Positions 54,454 through 63,759 of a stretch of 64,000 nucleotides of DNA are shown in pieces. The translations under genes were made by a program, and so were the position numbers. The notes beneath the pieces are model-generated. The model was given only the letters and a program-made list of their open reading frames with translations, did not search any database and had not been told where the DNA came from. The DNA comes from Cytobacillus oceanisediminis (GTDB taxonomy: Bacteria > Bacillota > Bacilli > Bacillales > Cytobacillaceae). Within the stretch, counting starts at the first letter, position 1. Every line of letters starts with the position of its first letter. Where the stretch lies: the NCBI RefSeq assembly GCF_004366035.1, contig NZ_SOEE01000002.1:248001-312000 (forward strand), in the 5' to 3' direction.

Positions 54454-54458
54454 ACTTA

Positions 54459-56189
54459 TCATGCTATTACCATTTCAGTCTTCAATTCTCCAACAATATT
54501 CTGGACTTCACTGCCTTCAAGAGTTTCTTTTTCAAGAAGGGCGTCTACGAGAGTTTCAAATTGACGCTGATGATTTGCGATGATCAATTCGCATCTTTCC
54601 AGTGCTTTCTGGAAAAGATCCTGCATTTTTGCTTCTTTTTGACCTTTGTTAAAAGTAAGCTCAAAGCCGTTATCCAGTAACCCGGTGTCAACCATTTGCT
54701 CAATGATATGCTTGGCTTGTTTAACATCACCGCTTACTCCAATGCTATGCTCGCCAAGAATCATTCGTTCTGATACACCGCCAGCGAGAATCATGGCAAC
54801 CTGATCAAGCAATTCACTTGTTGTCGATAAGTGTAGCTCTTTTTGAATAGGGGCTACGTAACCAAGTGCTTCACCCCGGGGAATGATGGTTGCTTTTCGG
54901 ACGGATCCTGGTTTTGTTAAAGCAGCCACTAAAGCATGGCCAGCTTCGTGTATGGCAACCCGCTGCTTCGTACCGGGATCCTGCAATGCCCGGGTGGTTG
55001 TTCCCAGTATGGTCCGGTCCAGCGCATAATCCAAATCATCCTTTGAGATAATTTCCTGGCCGTTTCGGACAGCTCTGCGGCTTGCCGTTTCAAAAAGGGA
55101 ATGAAGATCTGCTCCCGAGAATCCGGAAGTGCTTTCAGCTAAATCGCCAAGTGTTGTCATGACATCCTCAGCAAGTAATCTATTTTTCGTGTGAATATTG
55201 ATAATCTCTCTTCGGCCCTTTGTATCCGGAAGAGGGACATTGAAGGAGAAGTCAATACGTCCCGGACGGAGGAATGCTTCATCGAGCATATCCTTCCTGT
55301 TTGTCGCTGCAATAAATAGTATTCCATCATTGGAATGTCCGCCGTCCAGCTGGACTAACAGCTCAGTTAAAGTTTTTTCGCTTTCTTCTCCGCCATGCTG
55401 CTTTCTTCTGCCCGCCAATGCATCTACTTCGTCAATGAAGACGACAGCAGGAGCATGCTTTCTGGCATTTTGGAAAAGATTTCTTACTCGGGATGCTCCC
55501 ACACCAACGAACAATTCATTAAAACCGGAACCGCTGGTTGAGAAAAACGTTGCTCCAAGTTCTTTAGCGATTGCCTGAGCCAGCAATGTTTTTCCCGTTC
55601 CAGGAGGCCCGTATAATAGAATTCCCTTCGGCGGCTTAATCCCCATCTTCAGGGAGCGCTCGGGTTCTTTTAATATTGAAAGTGTCTGCATGATTTCCTC
55701 TTTCATTTCTTCCTGAATTCCGCCAACATCTTCAAGTGAAATGGAAGGAAGAGCCTTTGGCTTAGATACACTTTGCTTCATTGTATTTGTAGCACCCATT
55801 CCGCCTTTTCCTGACTTAAACAGGTAAATGCCAATGGCTATAAACAAAAGGACTACACCGCCCAGAATCCAAGGGGTGTAAGGTCCTGTGGTTGCGAATG
55901 TATATTGTATATTATAGGTTTCTACTAATTTATCAACCATCTCACTGTTGGGAGGCACATGGGAGATGTACTCGCCATCAGGGGCTGTGATCAGCAGTTT
56001 CCCATTTTTATATTCCTGTACTGCAACAGTCTTTCCATCCTGGGAGGCAATAATTTTTTCCACAGAAGAAAATGGGACTGTCACATCCTTTTTTCCTGCT
56101 TGTACGGTCCAAATAACCGCCGCCAAAATCACCGTGATCACCAATGCAATAGAAACAATCGTCGAAGGCTTCTTAAGACGTGATTTCAA
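54459..56189 (-). CDS. FtsH-like membrane AAA+ zinc protease (paralogue)
   Basis: 576 residues: N-terminal membrane segment (11-29), extracytoplasmic loop, second membrane segment (107-124), AAA+ domain with Walker A GPPGTGKT (194-201), Walker B VVFIDEVD (249-256) and SRH ending RPGRID, then an M41 protease domain with HEAGH at 414-418. It is shorter than typical Bacillus FtsH (about 640) and its C-terminal tail is reduced; the genome presumably has the standard ftsH elsewhere. Probably membrane-protein quality control. Monocistronic. Confidence 0.85.
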   Translation of the reverse strand: MKSRLKKPSTIVSIALVITVILAAVIWTVQAGKKDVTVPFSSVEKIIASQDGKTVAVQEYKNGKLLITAPDGEYISHVPPNSEMVDKLVETYNIQYTFATTGPYTPWILGGVVLLFIAIGIYLFKSGKGGMGATNTMKQSVSKPKALPSISLEDVGGIQEEMKEEIMQTLSILKEPERSLKMGIKPPKGILLYGPPGTGKTLLAQAIAKELGATFFSTSGSGFNELFVGVGASRVRNLFQNARKHAPAVVFIDEVDALAGRRKQHGGEESEKTLTELLVQLDGGHSNDGILFIAATNRKDMLDEAFLRPGRIDFSFNVPLPDTKGRREIINIHTKNRLLAEDVMTTLGDLAESTSGFSGADLHSLFETASRRAVRNGQEIISKDDLDYALDRTILGTTTRALQDPGTKQRVAIHEAGHALVAALTKPGSVRKATIIPRGEALGYVAPIQKELHLSTTSELLDQVAMILAGGVSERMILGEHSIGVSGDVKQAKHIIEQMVDTGLLDNGFELTFNKGQKEAKMQDLFQKALERCELIIANHQRQFETLVDALLEKETLEGSEVQNIVGELKTEMVIA

Positions 56190-56473
56190 CTATTTCCCTC
56201 CTCATTAAACATACCTACATTATAAGGAAAAAGAATTGTTAATTACAGGGTTTTACGCTTTTTAAACGTTGTAAATTATGGAAAAATAATAGTTTTTTAG
56301 AGAGATTGTGCTATAACAGCATTTCAGGTGCATCTATTTGTGATAAAAATGTGACAGCGGTGAAGAAAATAAAATCATAAAACTTAATCAAAATCAAAAC
56401 CATAAAATTGGAAACAGAATGTGAAATAGGGAATAATGGAACTGTGAAAAATATAAGGAAAAAAGGTGTTAAG

Positions 56474-57814
56474 ATGGCTCAGCAGGATTTTACAAAAGGA
56501 AATATATTCAAACAGCTCCTGGTGTTCTCAACTCCAATCATGCTTACTAATTTCCTGCAGGTTTCTTATCAATTTATTGATAGTCTATGGGTTGGGAATC
56601 TGCTAGGGGCTGACGCATTGGGAGCTGTCGCGGTGTCAGGAACTGTAATCTTTACAGTTCTTTCTTTTATCATTGGAATAAACAATGCGGCGTTAACGAT
56701 CTTATCCCAGCAAAAAGGCGGAGATCATGAAGAGGGGCTGAAACGATATTTAAATGCCTTTACCGTCATTCAGACAATTATGTCAGTTGCTCTAGGAATA
56801 GCTGGATTCCTGCTTGCAGAAAGAATCTTGGCCTTTATGGGTACACCTGCGGGAATGGCAGAAGGTGCAGCATCCTATTTACAGATTAACTTCATTGGAA
56901 TTCTGTTTTTATTTGGATACAACTTTATAGGAACTGTACTTAGAGCGCTCGGAGACAGCATAAGTCCTCTGTACTTTGTCCTGATAGCAGTCGTATTAAA
57001 TGCAATCCTGGATCCTCTTTTTATATCTGTATACCAGCTTGGTATTGATGGGGCAGCTTATGCAACAATCCTTTCACAGGGGTTCGCATTTATGATCGGA
57101 ATGATATTCATACTCCGCAAAAAGCTGGCACCGTTCTCTGTCCCTTCTTGGCCGCATAAAGAGGAGGCAGCATTAATTTTTAAGCTTGGCATCCCTTCAG
57201 GACTCCAAATGACTGTTATATCGGCTGGTGTTATGGCTATTATGTCTGTTGTCACCTCCTTTGGCGGTGACGTGGTTGCGGGATTTGGTGCAGCACAGCG
57301 CATTGACAGCATCATTATGCTTCCGGCTATGGCATTGGGGACTGCAGTCAACAGTATGGCTGGTCAAAATATAGGGAAAAATCAATGGGAAAGAGTTCAT
57401 CAAATTGCCTTGTACGGAGTAGTTTACAATCTTGGAATCATGTTCATCATCGCCTTTGGGACGGTCCTATTTGCCGAACACGGGGTGCGCCTGTTTATTC
57501 AGGATAAGGAATCAGTTAAGTATGGCACTGACTATTTAAAGATCATTGCATTTTTTTATCCGCTCCTGGGCATTAATTTTATATTGAATGGTGTGGTAAG
57601 AGCATCTGGTGCGATGTTTCAAGTGCTGGTACTGAATATTATTTCATTCTGGATCCTGCGCTATCCTTTAACATTTATATTTTCAAAGCTTATGGGTGAT
57701 AAAGGTATAGCTGCAGGCATGGGGATCAGCTTTGCCATAAGCAGTGTCATTGCCTTTATGTATTACCGAATCGGAAAGTGGGATAAACAGATTATATTTG
57801 GCGAGGAAAAATAA
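56474..57814 (+). CDS. MATE-family efflux transporter (YpnP-like)
   Basis: 446 residues with twelve hydrophobic segments. MATE signatures NFLQVSYQFIDSLWVGNLLGADALGA near 25-50 and GFGAAQRIDSIIMLPAMALGTAVNSMAGQNIGKN in the second half. Length and N-terminus (FTKGNIFKQLLVFSTPIMLTN) match B. subtilis YpnP. Exports drugs or metabolites in exchange for cations. The ATG at 56474 behind AAAAGGTG replaces a longer ORF. It sits upstream of the TPP riboswitch but is not controlled by it. Confidence 0.88.
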   Translation: MAQQDFTKGNIFKQLLVFSTPIMLTNFLQVSYQFIDSLWVGNLLGADALGAVAVSGTVIFTVLSFIIGINNAALTILSQQKGGDHEEGLKRYLNAFTVIQTIMSVALGIAGFLLAERILAFMGTPAGMAEGAASYLQINFIGILFLFGYNFIGTVLRALGDSISPLYFVLIAVVLNAILDPLFISVYQLGIDGAAYATILSQGFAFMIGMIFILRKKLAPFSVPSWPHKEEAALIFKLGIPSGLQMTVISAGVMAIMSVVTSFGGDVVAGFGAAQRIDSIIMLPAMALGTAVNSMAGQNIGKNQWERVHQIALYGVVYNLGIMFIIAFGTVLFAEHGVRLFIQDKESVKYGTDYLKIIAFFYPLLGINFILNGVVRASGAMFQVLVLNIISFWILRYPLTFIFSKLMGDKGIAAGMGISFAISSVIAFMYYRIGKWDKQIIFGEEK

Positions 57815-57866
57815 ATCCTTTTCACTTTCAATTTTTTCATTTATACTAAAATCGGATAATACAATA

Positions 57867-57957
57867 ACGTGCCACAAGGGGAGCATTTTGCTGAGAGTGA
57901 ACAGTTCGCTGTTCTGACCCTTTGAACCTGTTAGATAATGCTAGCGCAGGAATGTGG
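57867..57957 (+). promoter_or_regulatory. TPP riboswitch of thiT
   Basis: Core elements: CAAGGGGAGC, GCTGAGAGTG, GACCCTTTGAACCTG, TTAGATAATGCTAGCGCAGGAATGTGG. A typical thi box ahead of a thiamine transporter gene. Confidence 0.95.
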
Positions 57958-57963
57958 AATAAA

Positions 57964-57996
57964 AGGCGGAAGGGGTTTTTCTGCCTGCTTGTTCTC
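57964..57996 (+). terminator. Possible thiT riboswitch terminator
   Basis: AGGCGGAA can pair with TTCTGCCT, with a short T-containing tail. Weaker than the platform of the thiM operon; translational control of thiT is also possible. Confidence 0.4.
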
Positions 57997-58036
57997 CCTT
58001 GGGGTATCGTCATACGATTAAAGGGGGATTTTTTTT

Positions 58037-58636
58037 ATGAAAAAATTAAGCCTGACGGCGATGATTGAAGCTTCATTTTTTGCAGCATTTGCTATTATTT
58101 TGGATTTCCTTCCATCTTTAAAGCTGTCGCCTTCCATTTCGATTTCTGCTGCGATGATACCAATATTCATTTTGGCATTCAGATGGGGCTTTAAGGTGAG
58201 CTTCATTTCCGGTCTATTATGGGGAATATTGCAGATTGCCATGGGTGATGCCTGGATTGCGACTCCGCTTCAGGCATTTATCGAATACTTTATTGCATTT
58301 GCCTGTATTGGTTTAGCTGGTTTGTTTTTCCGCCCAATTCAAAATCAGCTGCGCAGCGGAAACAAGAAAAAGGCATTGGGCTGGGTAGTTTTAGCTGTGT
58401 TTGCCGGAAGCCTTGCCCGGTATTTCTGGCATTTCATAGCAGGTGTCCTTTTCTTTGGAAGCTATGCGCCAGAAGGGATGTCACCGGTTCTTTTTTCCTT
58501 CCTGGCAAACGGTGCAACCATGCTCGGAGCAGCTATTCTCTGCTCGATTTTAGCTGTATTAATTATATCTTCGGCTCCAAGATTAATCATAAGAAAGACA
58601 GATGAAATGATTCAATCTCAAAAAAGTGTATCCTAA
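58037..58636 (+). CDS. thiT: Thiamine ECF-transporter substrate-binding subunit ThiT
   Basis: 199 residues, six hydrophobic segments. The thiamine-binding motif ARYFWHFIAGVLFFGSYAPEG near 135-155 and MGDAWIATPLQAFIEY near 69-84 are typical of ThiT (YuaJ). It binds thiamine and works with the shared EcfAA'T energising module encoded elsewhere. TPP riboswitch upstream supports the call. Confidence 0.95.
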   Translation: MKKLSLTAMIEASFFAAFAIILDFLPSLKLSPSISISAAMIPIFILAFRWGFKVSFISGLLWGILQIAMGDAWIATPLQAFIEYFIAFACIGLAGLFFRPIQNQLRSGNKKKALGWVVLAVFAGSLARYFWHFIAGVLFFGSYAPEGMSPVLFSFLANGATMLGAAILCSILAVLIISSAPRLIIRKTDEMIQSQKSVS

Positions 58637-58644
58637 TAAAATCA

Positions 58645-58677
58645 GCCTCTTTGAAAATTTTCAAAGAGGTTTTTTCT
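58645..58677 (+). terminator. thiT terminator
   Basis: CCTCTTTGAAAA and TTTTCAAAGAGG form a perfect 12-bp stem, then T6. Confidence 0.9.
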
Positions 58678-58735
58678 TATTATAGGAAACTGCTCCTGAA
58701 AAATGGGTATATTACTCAAAAAGGGGAGTGATAGT

Positions 58736-59005
58736 TTGTCACACACATTGCAGGGCAACATCATTACAGGTGTATATGATGCAGAAACCAGTGCTTTTGA
58801 GATCCAAAAGGTTAAAAATTTCAGTACCCAGTCGGTCCTCAACAAAAATCAATGTGAAAATTTGTATAACTATTTATCCCTTCATGAAGAGGATGAGGGA
58901 GGACAGATTATTACACTTTACGATCAAATGCCATTAATGCTGACCAGGCAGGAAATAGGCAATTTAAAGAAAGATTTGGAGAACATTAAAAAGCTGTATC
59001 AGTAG
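58736..59005 (+). CDS. Small soluble protein, 89 aa
   Basis: Starts at TTG 58736 behind AAGGGGAGTG; the ATG 11 codons upstream lacks a site. Polar, no membrane segment; ends in a Lys-rich helix. Not recognised. Monocistronic with a downstream terminator. Confidence 0.6.
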   Translation: MSHTLQGNIITGVYDAETSAFEIQKVKNFSTQSVLNKNQCENLYNYLSLHEEDEGGQIITLYDQMPLMLTRQEIGNLKKDLENIKKLYQ

Positions 59006-59012
59006 TAAATTT

Positions 59013-59043
59013 TGCTTTGCACCTTTGCAAGGCTTTTTTTTTG
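59013..59043 (+). terminator. Terminator of the 89-aa gene
   Basis: GCTTTGCA and TGCAAGGC pair around a small loop, then T8. Confidence 0.75.
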
Positions 59044-59128
59044 CATAAATAATTTTGACGAATTTGTGACAAAAAGTTTGACAAATATGTGAACATAGTT
59101 AGAATATTAAATAAAAGGGGATGAAAAA

Positions 59129-59368
59129 ATGACTTTAAAACAGCAAAAGGTGCTGCACTTTTTTAGAAATGTGACTGCGGCCGGTATTCTACTAGGATTA
59201 ATTGTCTTTATTTCAAGCTTTTTTGTAAGCGGTCTCACAGGTGAATATATATTATCAATTGGCTTAAGTATCATGGTATCATCCATGCTGATATTTGGTT
59301 TTGGTTTTTTTATCAACGTAATGGAAGAAATGACAAAGGGAAGCAAGGGTATCAGACAATACAAATAA
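59129..59368 (+). CDS. Small two-helix membrane protein, 79 aa
   Basis: Two hydrophobic segments (about 18-40 and 45-66) between polar ends. AAAGGGGATG precedes the ATG. No family recognised; convergent to the qox operon and ending at a strong hairpin. Confidence 0.6.
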   Translation: MTLKQQKVLHFFRNVTAAGILLGLIVFISSFFVSGLTGEYILSIGLSIMVSSMLIFGFGFFINVMEEMTKGSKGIRQYK

Positions 59369-59400
59369 AACCGGCCTCCAAATGGGAGACCGGTTTTTTG
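59367..59400 (+). terminator. Terminator of the 79-aa gene
   Basis: AAAACCGG...CCGGTTTT with inner CCTCC/GGGAG pairing, then T6. Confidence 0.85.
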
Positions 59401-59409
59401 TTTTGTCCT

Positions 59410-59447
59410 AGCTCCAGCGGGGAGAAAAGGCGCTGGAGCTTTTCTTG
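59410..59447. repeat. GCTCCAGCG hairpin element
   Basis: AGCTCCAGCG and CGCTGGAGCT flank a loop of about 12 nt. Such elements are common dispersed intergenic hairpins in Bacillaceae; this one lies at the end of qoxD and could also terminate transcripts. Confidence 0.6.
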
Positions 59448-59449
59448 AT

Positions 59450-59755
59450 TTAATGAGCTGCGTGCCCAGAGGTTAAGACCCAAATAGAACCTACTACAAT
59501 AACAATAACCATAAATACGGCATAAATCATATTTACTAAGTTCGTTTTGCCGTCTTCGCCTTCTCTTAAGTGCATGAACATGAACAGCTGCATGCCTGCC
59601 TGTATGACAGCCAGTGAGCCGATGATCCACATGATCACTTTAAAAGAGAGGTTCGTTTTTAAGGCAATTCCTGCTGCTCCAAATGTCAGCACAAGAGAAA
59701 CAACAAATCCAATGACATGGCTTATAGGGAAGCTTTTTGATTGATGATGTTCCAT
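59450..59755 (-). CDS. qoxD: Quinol oxidase aa3 subunit IV QoxD
   Basis: 101 residues, three hydrophobic segments, ending in TSGHAAH. MEHHQSKSFPISHVIGFV start and QAGMQLFMFMHLREGEDGK match QoxD/CyoD proteins. Assembly subunit of the aa3-type menaquinol oxidase; last gene of qoxABCD, directly abutting qoxC. Confidence 0.92.
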   Translation of the reverse strand: MEHHQSKSFPISHVIGFVVSLVLTFGAAGIALKTNLSFKVIMWIIGSLAVIQAGMQLFMFMHLREGEDGKTNLVNMIYAVFMVIVIVVGSIWVLTSGHAAH

Positions 59756-60361
59756 TTAAGCCACCAGTCCTTTCAAATACACGAATGTGAAAATAAAGAT
59801 CCAGACTACATCAAGGAAGTGCCAGTAAAGGCCGATAATAAACGTTTTTCTTGCTGTAGTAGGGGTAAGGCCTCTTTTTAAAAGCTGAATAATGACCATA
59901 GTTGCCCAGCCAATACCCAAAGTAACGTGGGCTCCGTGTGTGCCCAGCAAGACAAATAAGCTGGAAAGGAACGCACTTGTCTGCATCGTTGCGCCTTCAT
60001 GGGCATAATGGATAAATTCATTAATCTCCATGAATAGGAATCCTGCGCCAAGAGCAAGGGTAATCACCAGCCAGGTGATTAGCCCTTTCAGGTTATGGCG
60101 GCGCATTTCAAAAATGGCGATGCCCATTGTAAAGCTGCTTGTTAAAAGGAGGACTGTCTGAATCATGACATCCTTGATAACAAAGATATCTTTATGTGTT
60201 GGTCCTCCTGCATAGCGTTCATATAATACGCCATATACTCCGAACAGAGTGGCAAATAGAACGATTTCAGCGCCAAGGAAAACCCAGAAGCCAAGAATAT
60301 TCATCCGGTCCTGTTCAGTTTGATATTCAAGGGGCAAAGAAGTATCCACTTTAGCTGACAT
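59756..60361 (-). CDS. qoxC: Quinol oxidase aa3 subunit III QoxC
   Basis: 201 residues, five hydrophobic segments. The ATG at 60361 gives MSAKVDTSLPLEYQTEQDR and lies behind GGAGAGGTG inside the qoxB end; a longer ORF is rejected. HGAHVTLGIGW and the YWHFLDVVWIFIFTFVYL ending are typical of cytochrome-oxidase subunit III. Translationally coupled to qoxB. Confidence 0.94.
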   Translation of the reverse strand: MSAKVDTSLPLEYQTEQDRMNILGFWVFLGAEIVLFATLFGVYGVLYERYAGGPTHKDIFVIKDVMIQTVLLLTSSFTMGIAIFEMRRHNLKGLITWLVITLALGAGFLFMEINEFIHYAHEGATMQTSAFLSSLFVLLGTHGAHVTLGIGWATMVIIQLLKRGLTPTTARKTFIIGLYWHFLDVVWIFIFTFVYLKGLVA

Positions 60362-62327
60362 GATCGTGCACCTCTCCTTCTGTTTTTCTCCAGGCATTTT
60401 CAATTCTGTGAATTTCATCTTTCTTAACATGGAAGCCTTCATTGTAATCGAATGAACGAATGATCAATCCAGCAAAAATGCCGATGGCAGCTACAGCTGC
60501 AGCGATGTGCCATTCAAATACAAGGAGGAAGCCTGCAATCCCAAAGATGACACCCATATAAATCGGAAGCCAGGAATTGCTTGGCATATGAATCTCTTCG
60601 ATTTCACTGTCAAATAACGTTAAGCCTTCATTCTTTTTCTTCATGTGCCAGAAAGGATCAAGGGATTTAACTTCCGGCAGTTTTGCAAAGTTATAGAATT
60701 GAACAGGTGAAGCAGTAGACCATTCCAATGTCCTTGCATCCCATGGGTCGCTTGAGATGTTTCTGTCGGCATAGCGGATGCTCCAGTAAATGTTGTAGCA
60801 GAATACAGCAAATCCGGCTGCCAGAATGATGGACCCAATTGCCGAAAGCATGAAGAGTGGTGCAAATCCAGACTCGGCGGAGTATGTGTATGCACGTCTT
60901 ACAGCTCCGTTTAATCCAAGGAAGAACATAGGCATGAATGTTACGTTAAAGCCGATAACAAAAAGCCAGAAATGCCATTTCCCGATTTTTTCATTAAGCA
61001 TGAAACCGAACATTTTTGGCCACCAGTAGTAAAGACCTGCAAATACCGCAAATACTACACCTGGAATTAATACATAGTGGAAGTGGGCAACCAGGAATAA
61101 TGTATTGTGATACTGATAATCCGCTGCACCCATTGCAAGCATTACGCCGGTAACCCCGCCAATCACGAAGCATGGCACGAATGCAAGTGCCCATAGCATG
61201 GCGGAAGTAATTTTTATGCGGCCTTTACGCATCGTAAACAGCCAGTTAAACATCTTAACCCCAGTCGGTATGGCTATCGCCATTGTCGTGATGGAGAAGA
61301 AAGAGTTAACCGCAGGGCCTGATCCCATTGTATAGAAATGGTGGACCCATACAACCATACTTAAAAGCGCAATTCCAAGGATGGAAAATACCATTGACTT
61401 ATATCCAAACAATGATTTTCTTGAGAAAGTTGCAATAACTTCTGAGAAAATACCGAATGCAGGAAGGGCAACAATGTAAACCTCGGGATGTCCCCAAAGC
61501 CAGAACAGGTTAGCCCAAAGCATATCCATTCCTCCGCCTGATACTGTAAAGAAGTGTGTTCCATACAGACGGTCGAATGTCATCAATGCCAATGCAACTG
61601 TGAAAATAGGGAAAGCAGCCACAATCAGAATGGATGTTACAAAGGTAGTCCAAGTGAACATTGGCATTTTCATCAGTGTCATGCCTTTTGTTCTCATTTT
61701 CAAAATCGTAACGATGAAGTTTATACCTGTCATTAGTGTCCCGATACCAGCAATTTGCAGCGCGACTGCATAAAAGTTATTGCCGATTCCCGGGCTGAAT
61801 TCCTTGCCTGCAAGAGGGAAGTAAGATGTCCATCCTGCATCAGGCGATCCCCCAATGACAAATGAAATATTAAATAGCATAGCTCCGCTGAAGAACAGCC
61901 AGAAGCTAAGTGCATTCAGCTGCGGAAAGGCAACGTCACGCGCACCGATTTGAAGCGGAATAACAACGTTCATTAATCCAATCAAGAATGGCATCGCCAT
62001 GAAAAGAATCATAATAACGCCGTGTGTTGTAAAGATTTCATTATAGTGCTGGGAATTCAGAAATTCCATTTCAGGGCGTGCTGTCTGAGCTTTCATCAGC
62101 AAACCGTCCATCCCGCCGCGGAAGAACATCAATACTGCGGAGATGATATACATGATACCGATTTTTTTATGATCAACTGTAGTCAGCCATTCTGTCCAGA
62201 GGTATTTCCACTTTTTTAAATAAGTGATGGCAGCTACTGCACCAATCATCGTTAATAAAATAGCAATCTGTGAACCTAGTATAAGGGGGTCCCCAGTAAT
62301 AAAAAACTCATCCCATTTAATGCCCAT
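60351..62327 (-). CDS. qoxB: Quinol oxidase aa3 subunit I QoxB
   Basis: 658 residues. Heme-copper oxidase subunit I: a low-spin heme His in TTHGVIM, the CuB/cross-linked Tyr motif WGHPEVY, the His pair of VHHFYT and the heme-binding AHFHYVLIPG are present. Catalyses O2 reduction to water with proton pumping. The ATG at 62327 behind GGAGGTGACC overlaps qoxA by 11 bp; the longer ORF start is rejected. Confidence 0.96.
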   Translation of the reverse strand: MGIKWDEFFITGDPLILGSQIAILLTMIGAVAAITYLKKWKYLWTEWLTTVDHKKIGIMYIISAVLMFFRGGMDGLLMKAQTARPEMEFLNSQHYNEIFTTHGVIMILFMAMPFLIGLMNVVIPLQIGARDVAFPQLNALSFWLFFSGAMLFNISFVIGGSPDAGWTSYFPLAGKEFSPGIGNNFYAVALQIAGIGTLMTGINFIVTILKMRTKGMTLMKMPMFTWTTFVTSILIVAAFPIFTVALALMTFDRLYGTHFFTVSGGGMDMLWANLFWLWGHPEVYIVALPAFGIFSEVIATFSRKSLFGYKSMVFSILGIALLSMVVWVHHFYTMGSGPAVNSFFSITTMAIAIPTGVKMFNWLFTMRKGRIKITSAMLWALAFVPCFVIGGVTGVMLAMGAADYQYHNTLFLVAHFHYVLIPGVVFAVFAGLYYWWPKMFGFMLNEKIGKWHFWLFVIGFNVTFMPMFFLGLNGAVRRAYTYSAESGFAPLFMLSAIGSIILAAGFAVFCYNIYWSIRYADRNISSDPWDARTLEWSTASPVQFYNFAKLPEVKSLDPFWHMKKKNEGLTLFDSEIEEIHMPSNSWLPIYMGVIFGIAGFLLVFEWHIAAAVAAIGIFAGLIIRSFDYNEGFHVKKDEIHRIENAWRKTEGEVHDHVS

Positions 62328-63306
62328 GATGGTCACCTCCATGGTTTTCTTGACTATCATGGCTATCTTCTTCGCCATGACCTTCAATTACGTTTGGATT
62401 CTCATTTTTATAATTGTCATCTTCTTCGAAGGTTTTACCTTGATATCCATGGCCTCTGTAGAGCTCAGGATTTGTATAAGCTTTCGAATTTGGATCAGCA
62501 TGGTTAACCCATTCTAAATGAGTATTGGAATATGTCAGCCTTCCTAAATGTGTAGGCTTCAGCAGCCCTTCGTATTCTTTCTCAGTCAGTTTAGGTGCTG
62601 TATCTTTAACGTCGTCAACCCATTGGTCAAAATCTTCCTGTGTTTGAGCAAGGACTTCAAACTTCATATCCGCATATCCGCGGCCGTTAAAGTTGGTGTT
62701 CTGTCCTTCATATGATCCAGGGTTATCTGCGACAAGATACAGTTCCGTTTCCATTTTGGGCATCGTATATTTCTGTCCGCCTAGTGCAGGCACCCAGAAT
62801 GATTGCATGGTGCTGGCAGATGTCATTTTAAAGAGAACCGGCCTATCTTCTGGAATATTGACATAGTTCACTGTTTCAATGCCTTCTTCAGGATAGCTGA
62901 AGATCCATTTCCAGTCAGCAGATGTTACATGTATTGTAATAGGTTCTTTTTCTTCATAGCCTTTAGGTGTTTCTTCCAGCGCATAAAGTGTTTTTACTGT
63001 CGGGATTGTTAAGGCGATGACAATTAAAATCGGAATCCCGGTCCAGATAATTTCAAGAAGTGTACTTCCATGCTCCTCAGGGGGTTCATAATCTTTATTC
63101 TCAGGTCGTTCACGGTATTTCCACACAATGTAGCCGAATAATCCAAACACGACTGCAACGACAAGAAGCATCCAGATCAGGGACCAGTTAATTAATTCGG
63201 TAATGCTTCTTGCAACGGGGCCCTGAGGTTCAAACACAACCATATTGCAGCCGCTTAGAACGATTAAGGGCAATAGAGCTGTTAAAGAGAGCAGCATTTT
63301 CTTCAT
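62317..63306 (-). CDS. qoxA: Quinol oxidase aa3 subunit II QoxA
   Basis: 329-residue lipoprotein with signal peptide and lipobox VLSGC, two membrane segments and a cupredoxin domain. The CuA cysteines and heme c site are absent, so electrons come from menaquinol, not cytochrome c. The C-terminal tail is very rich in His, Asp and Glu (HGEEDSHDSQENHGGDHHGH), longer than usual and possibly metal-binding. AAAGGAG lies upstream; an ATG four codons earlier is too close to it. Confidence 0.94.
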   Translation of the reverse strand: MKKMLLSLTALLPLIVLSGCNMVVFEPQGPVARSITELINWSLIWMLLVVAVVFGLFGYIVWKYRERPENKDYEPPEEHGSTLLEIIWTGIPILIVIALTIPTVKTLYALEETPKGYEEKEPITIHVTSADWKWIFSYPEEGIETVNYVNIPEDRPVLFKMTSASTMQSFWVPALGGQKYTMPKMETELYLVADNPGSYEGQNTNFNGRGYADMKFEVLAQTQEDFDQWVDDVKDTAPKLTEKEYEGLLKPTHLGRLTYSNTHLEWVNHADPNSKAYTNPELYRGHGYQGKTFEEDDNYKNENPNVIEGHGEEDSHDSQENHGGDHHGH

Positions 63307-63759
63307 CTTATGTTTCATCTCCTTTTGACAAAAAACTATTGTTAAATAATTCACAAATAATGTGCGGGTTTTCACAAAGATGCAAAAAAAATATATAGCT
63401 GGTAAACATAAACATCCTTAAAACCCTAATTTAACTTAGTTATCACTGTGTAAATGATATTAACATAAGCAAATATGAAAAGTTGTGACAAAAGTTAGAA
63501 GGAAATAAATGTAAGATATTTGGACAGCTGATAATTTTGTGCAAATAGCATTATTACAGGGTTTTGGTCATCAAAACAACTTTTGAACAAATTTTGAACT
63601 TTAATGCAACACCCAAATTATTATATGTTACTTCTATATTCAAACAAAAAACCGCCAATAAGAATCTCCATACATTAATTAAATGGATTCTCTCTTTATT
63701 GAAAAATACTGAATAGTACAGTAACATGGACTAAAAATAGAGAAGGACAGGGTGAGGAA
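63307..63759. other. Divergent intergenic region qoxA-ltaE
   Basis: AT-rich, no gene seen. It must carry the qox promoter (a TTGTCA...TATGTT pair on the minus strand around 63450-63480 is one candidate) and the ltaE promoter. An imperfect inverted repeat (AGAATCTCCAT/ATGGATTCT) lies at about 63660-63695. Confidence 0.5.
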
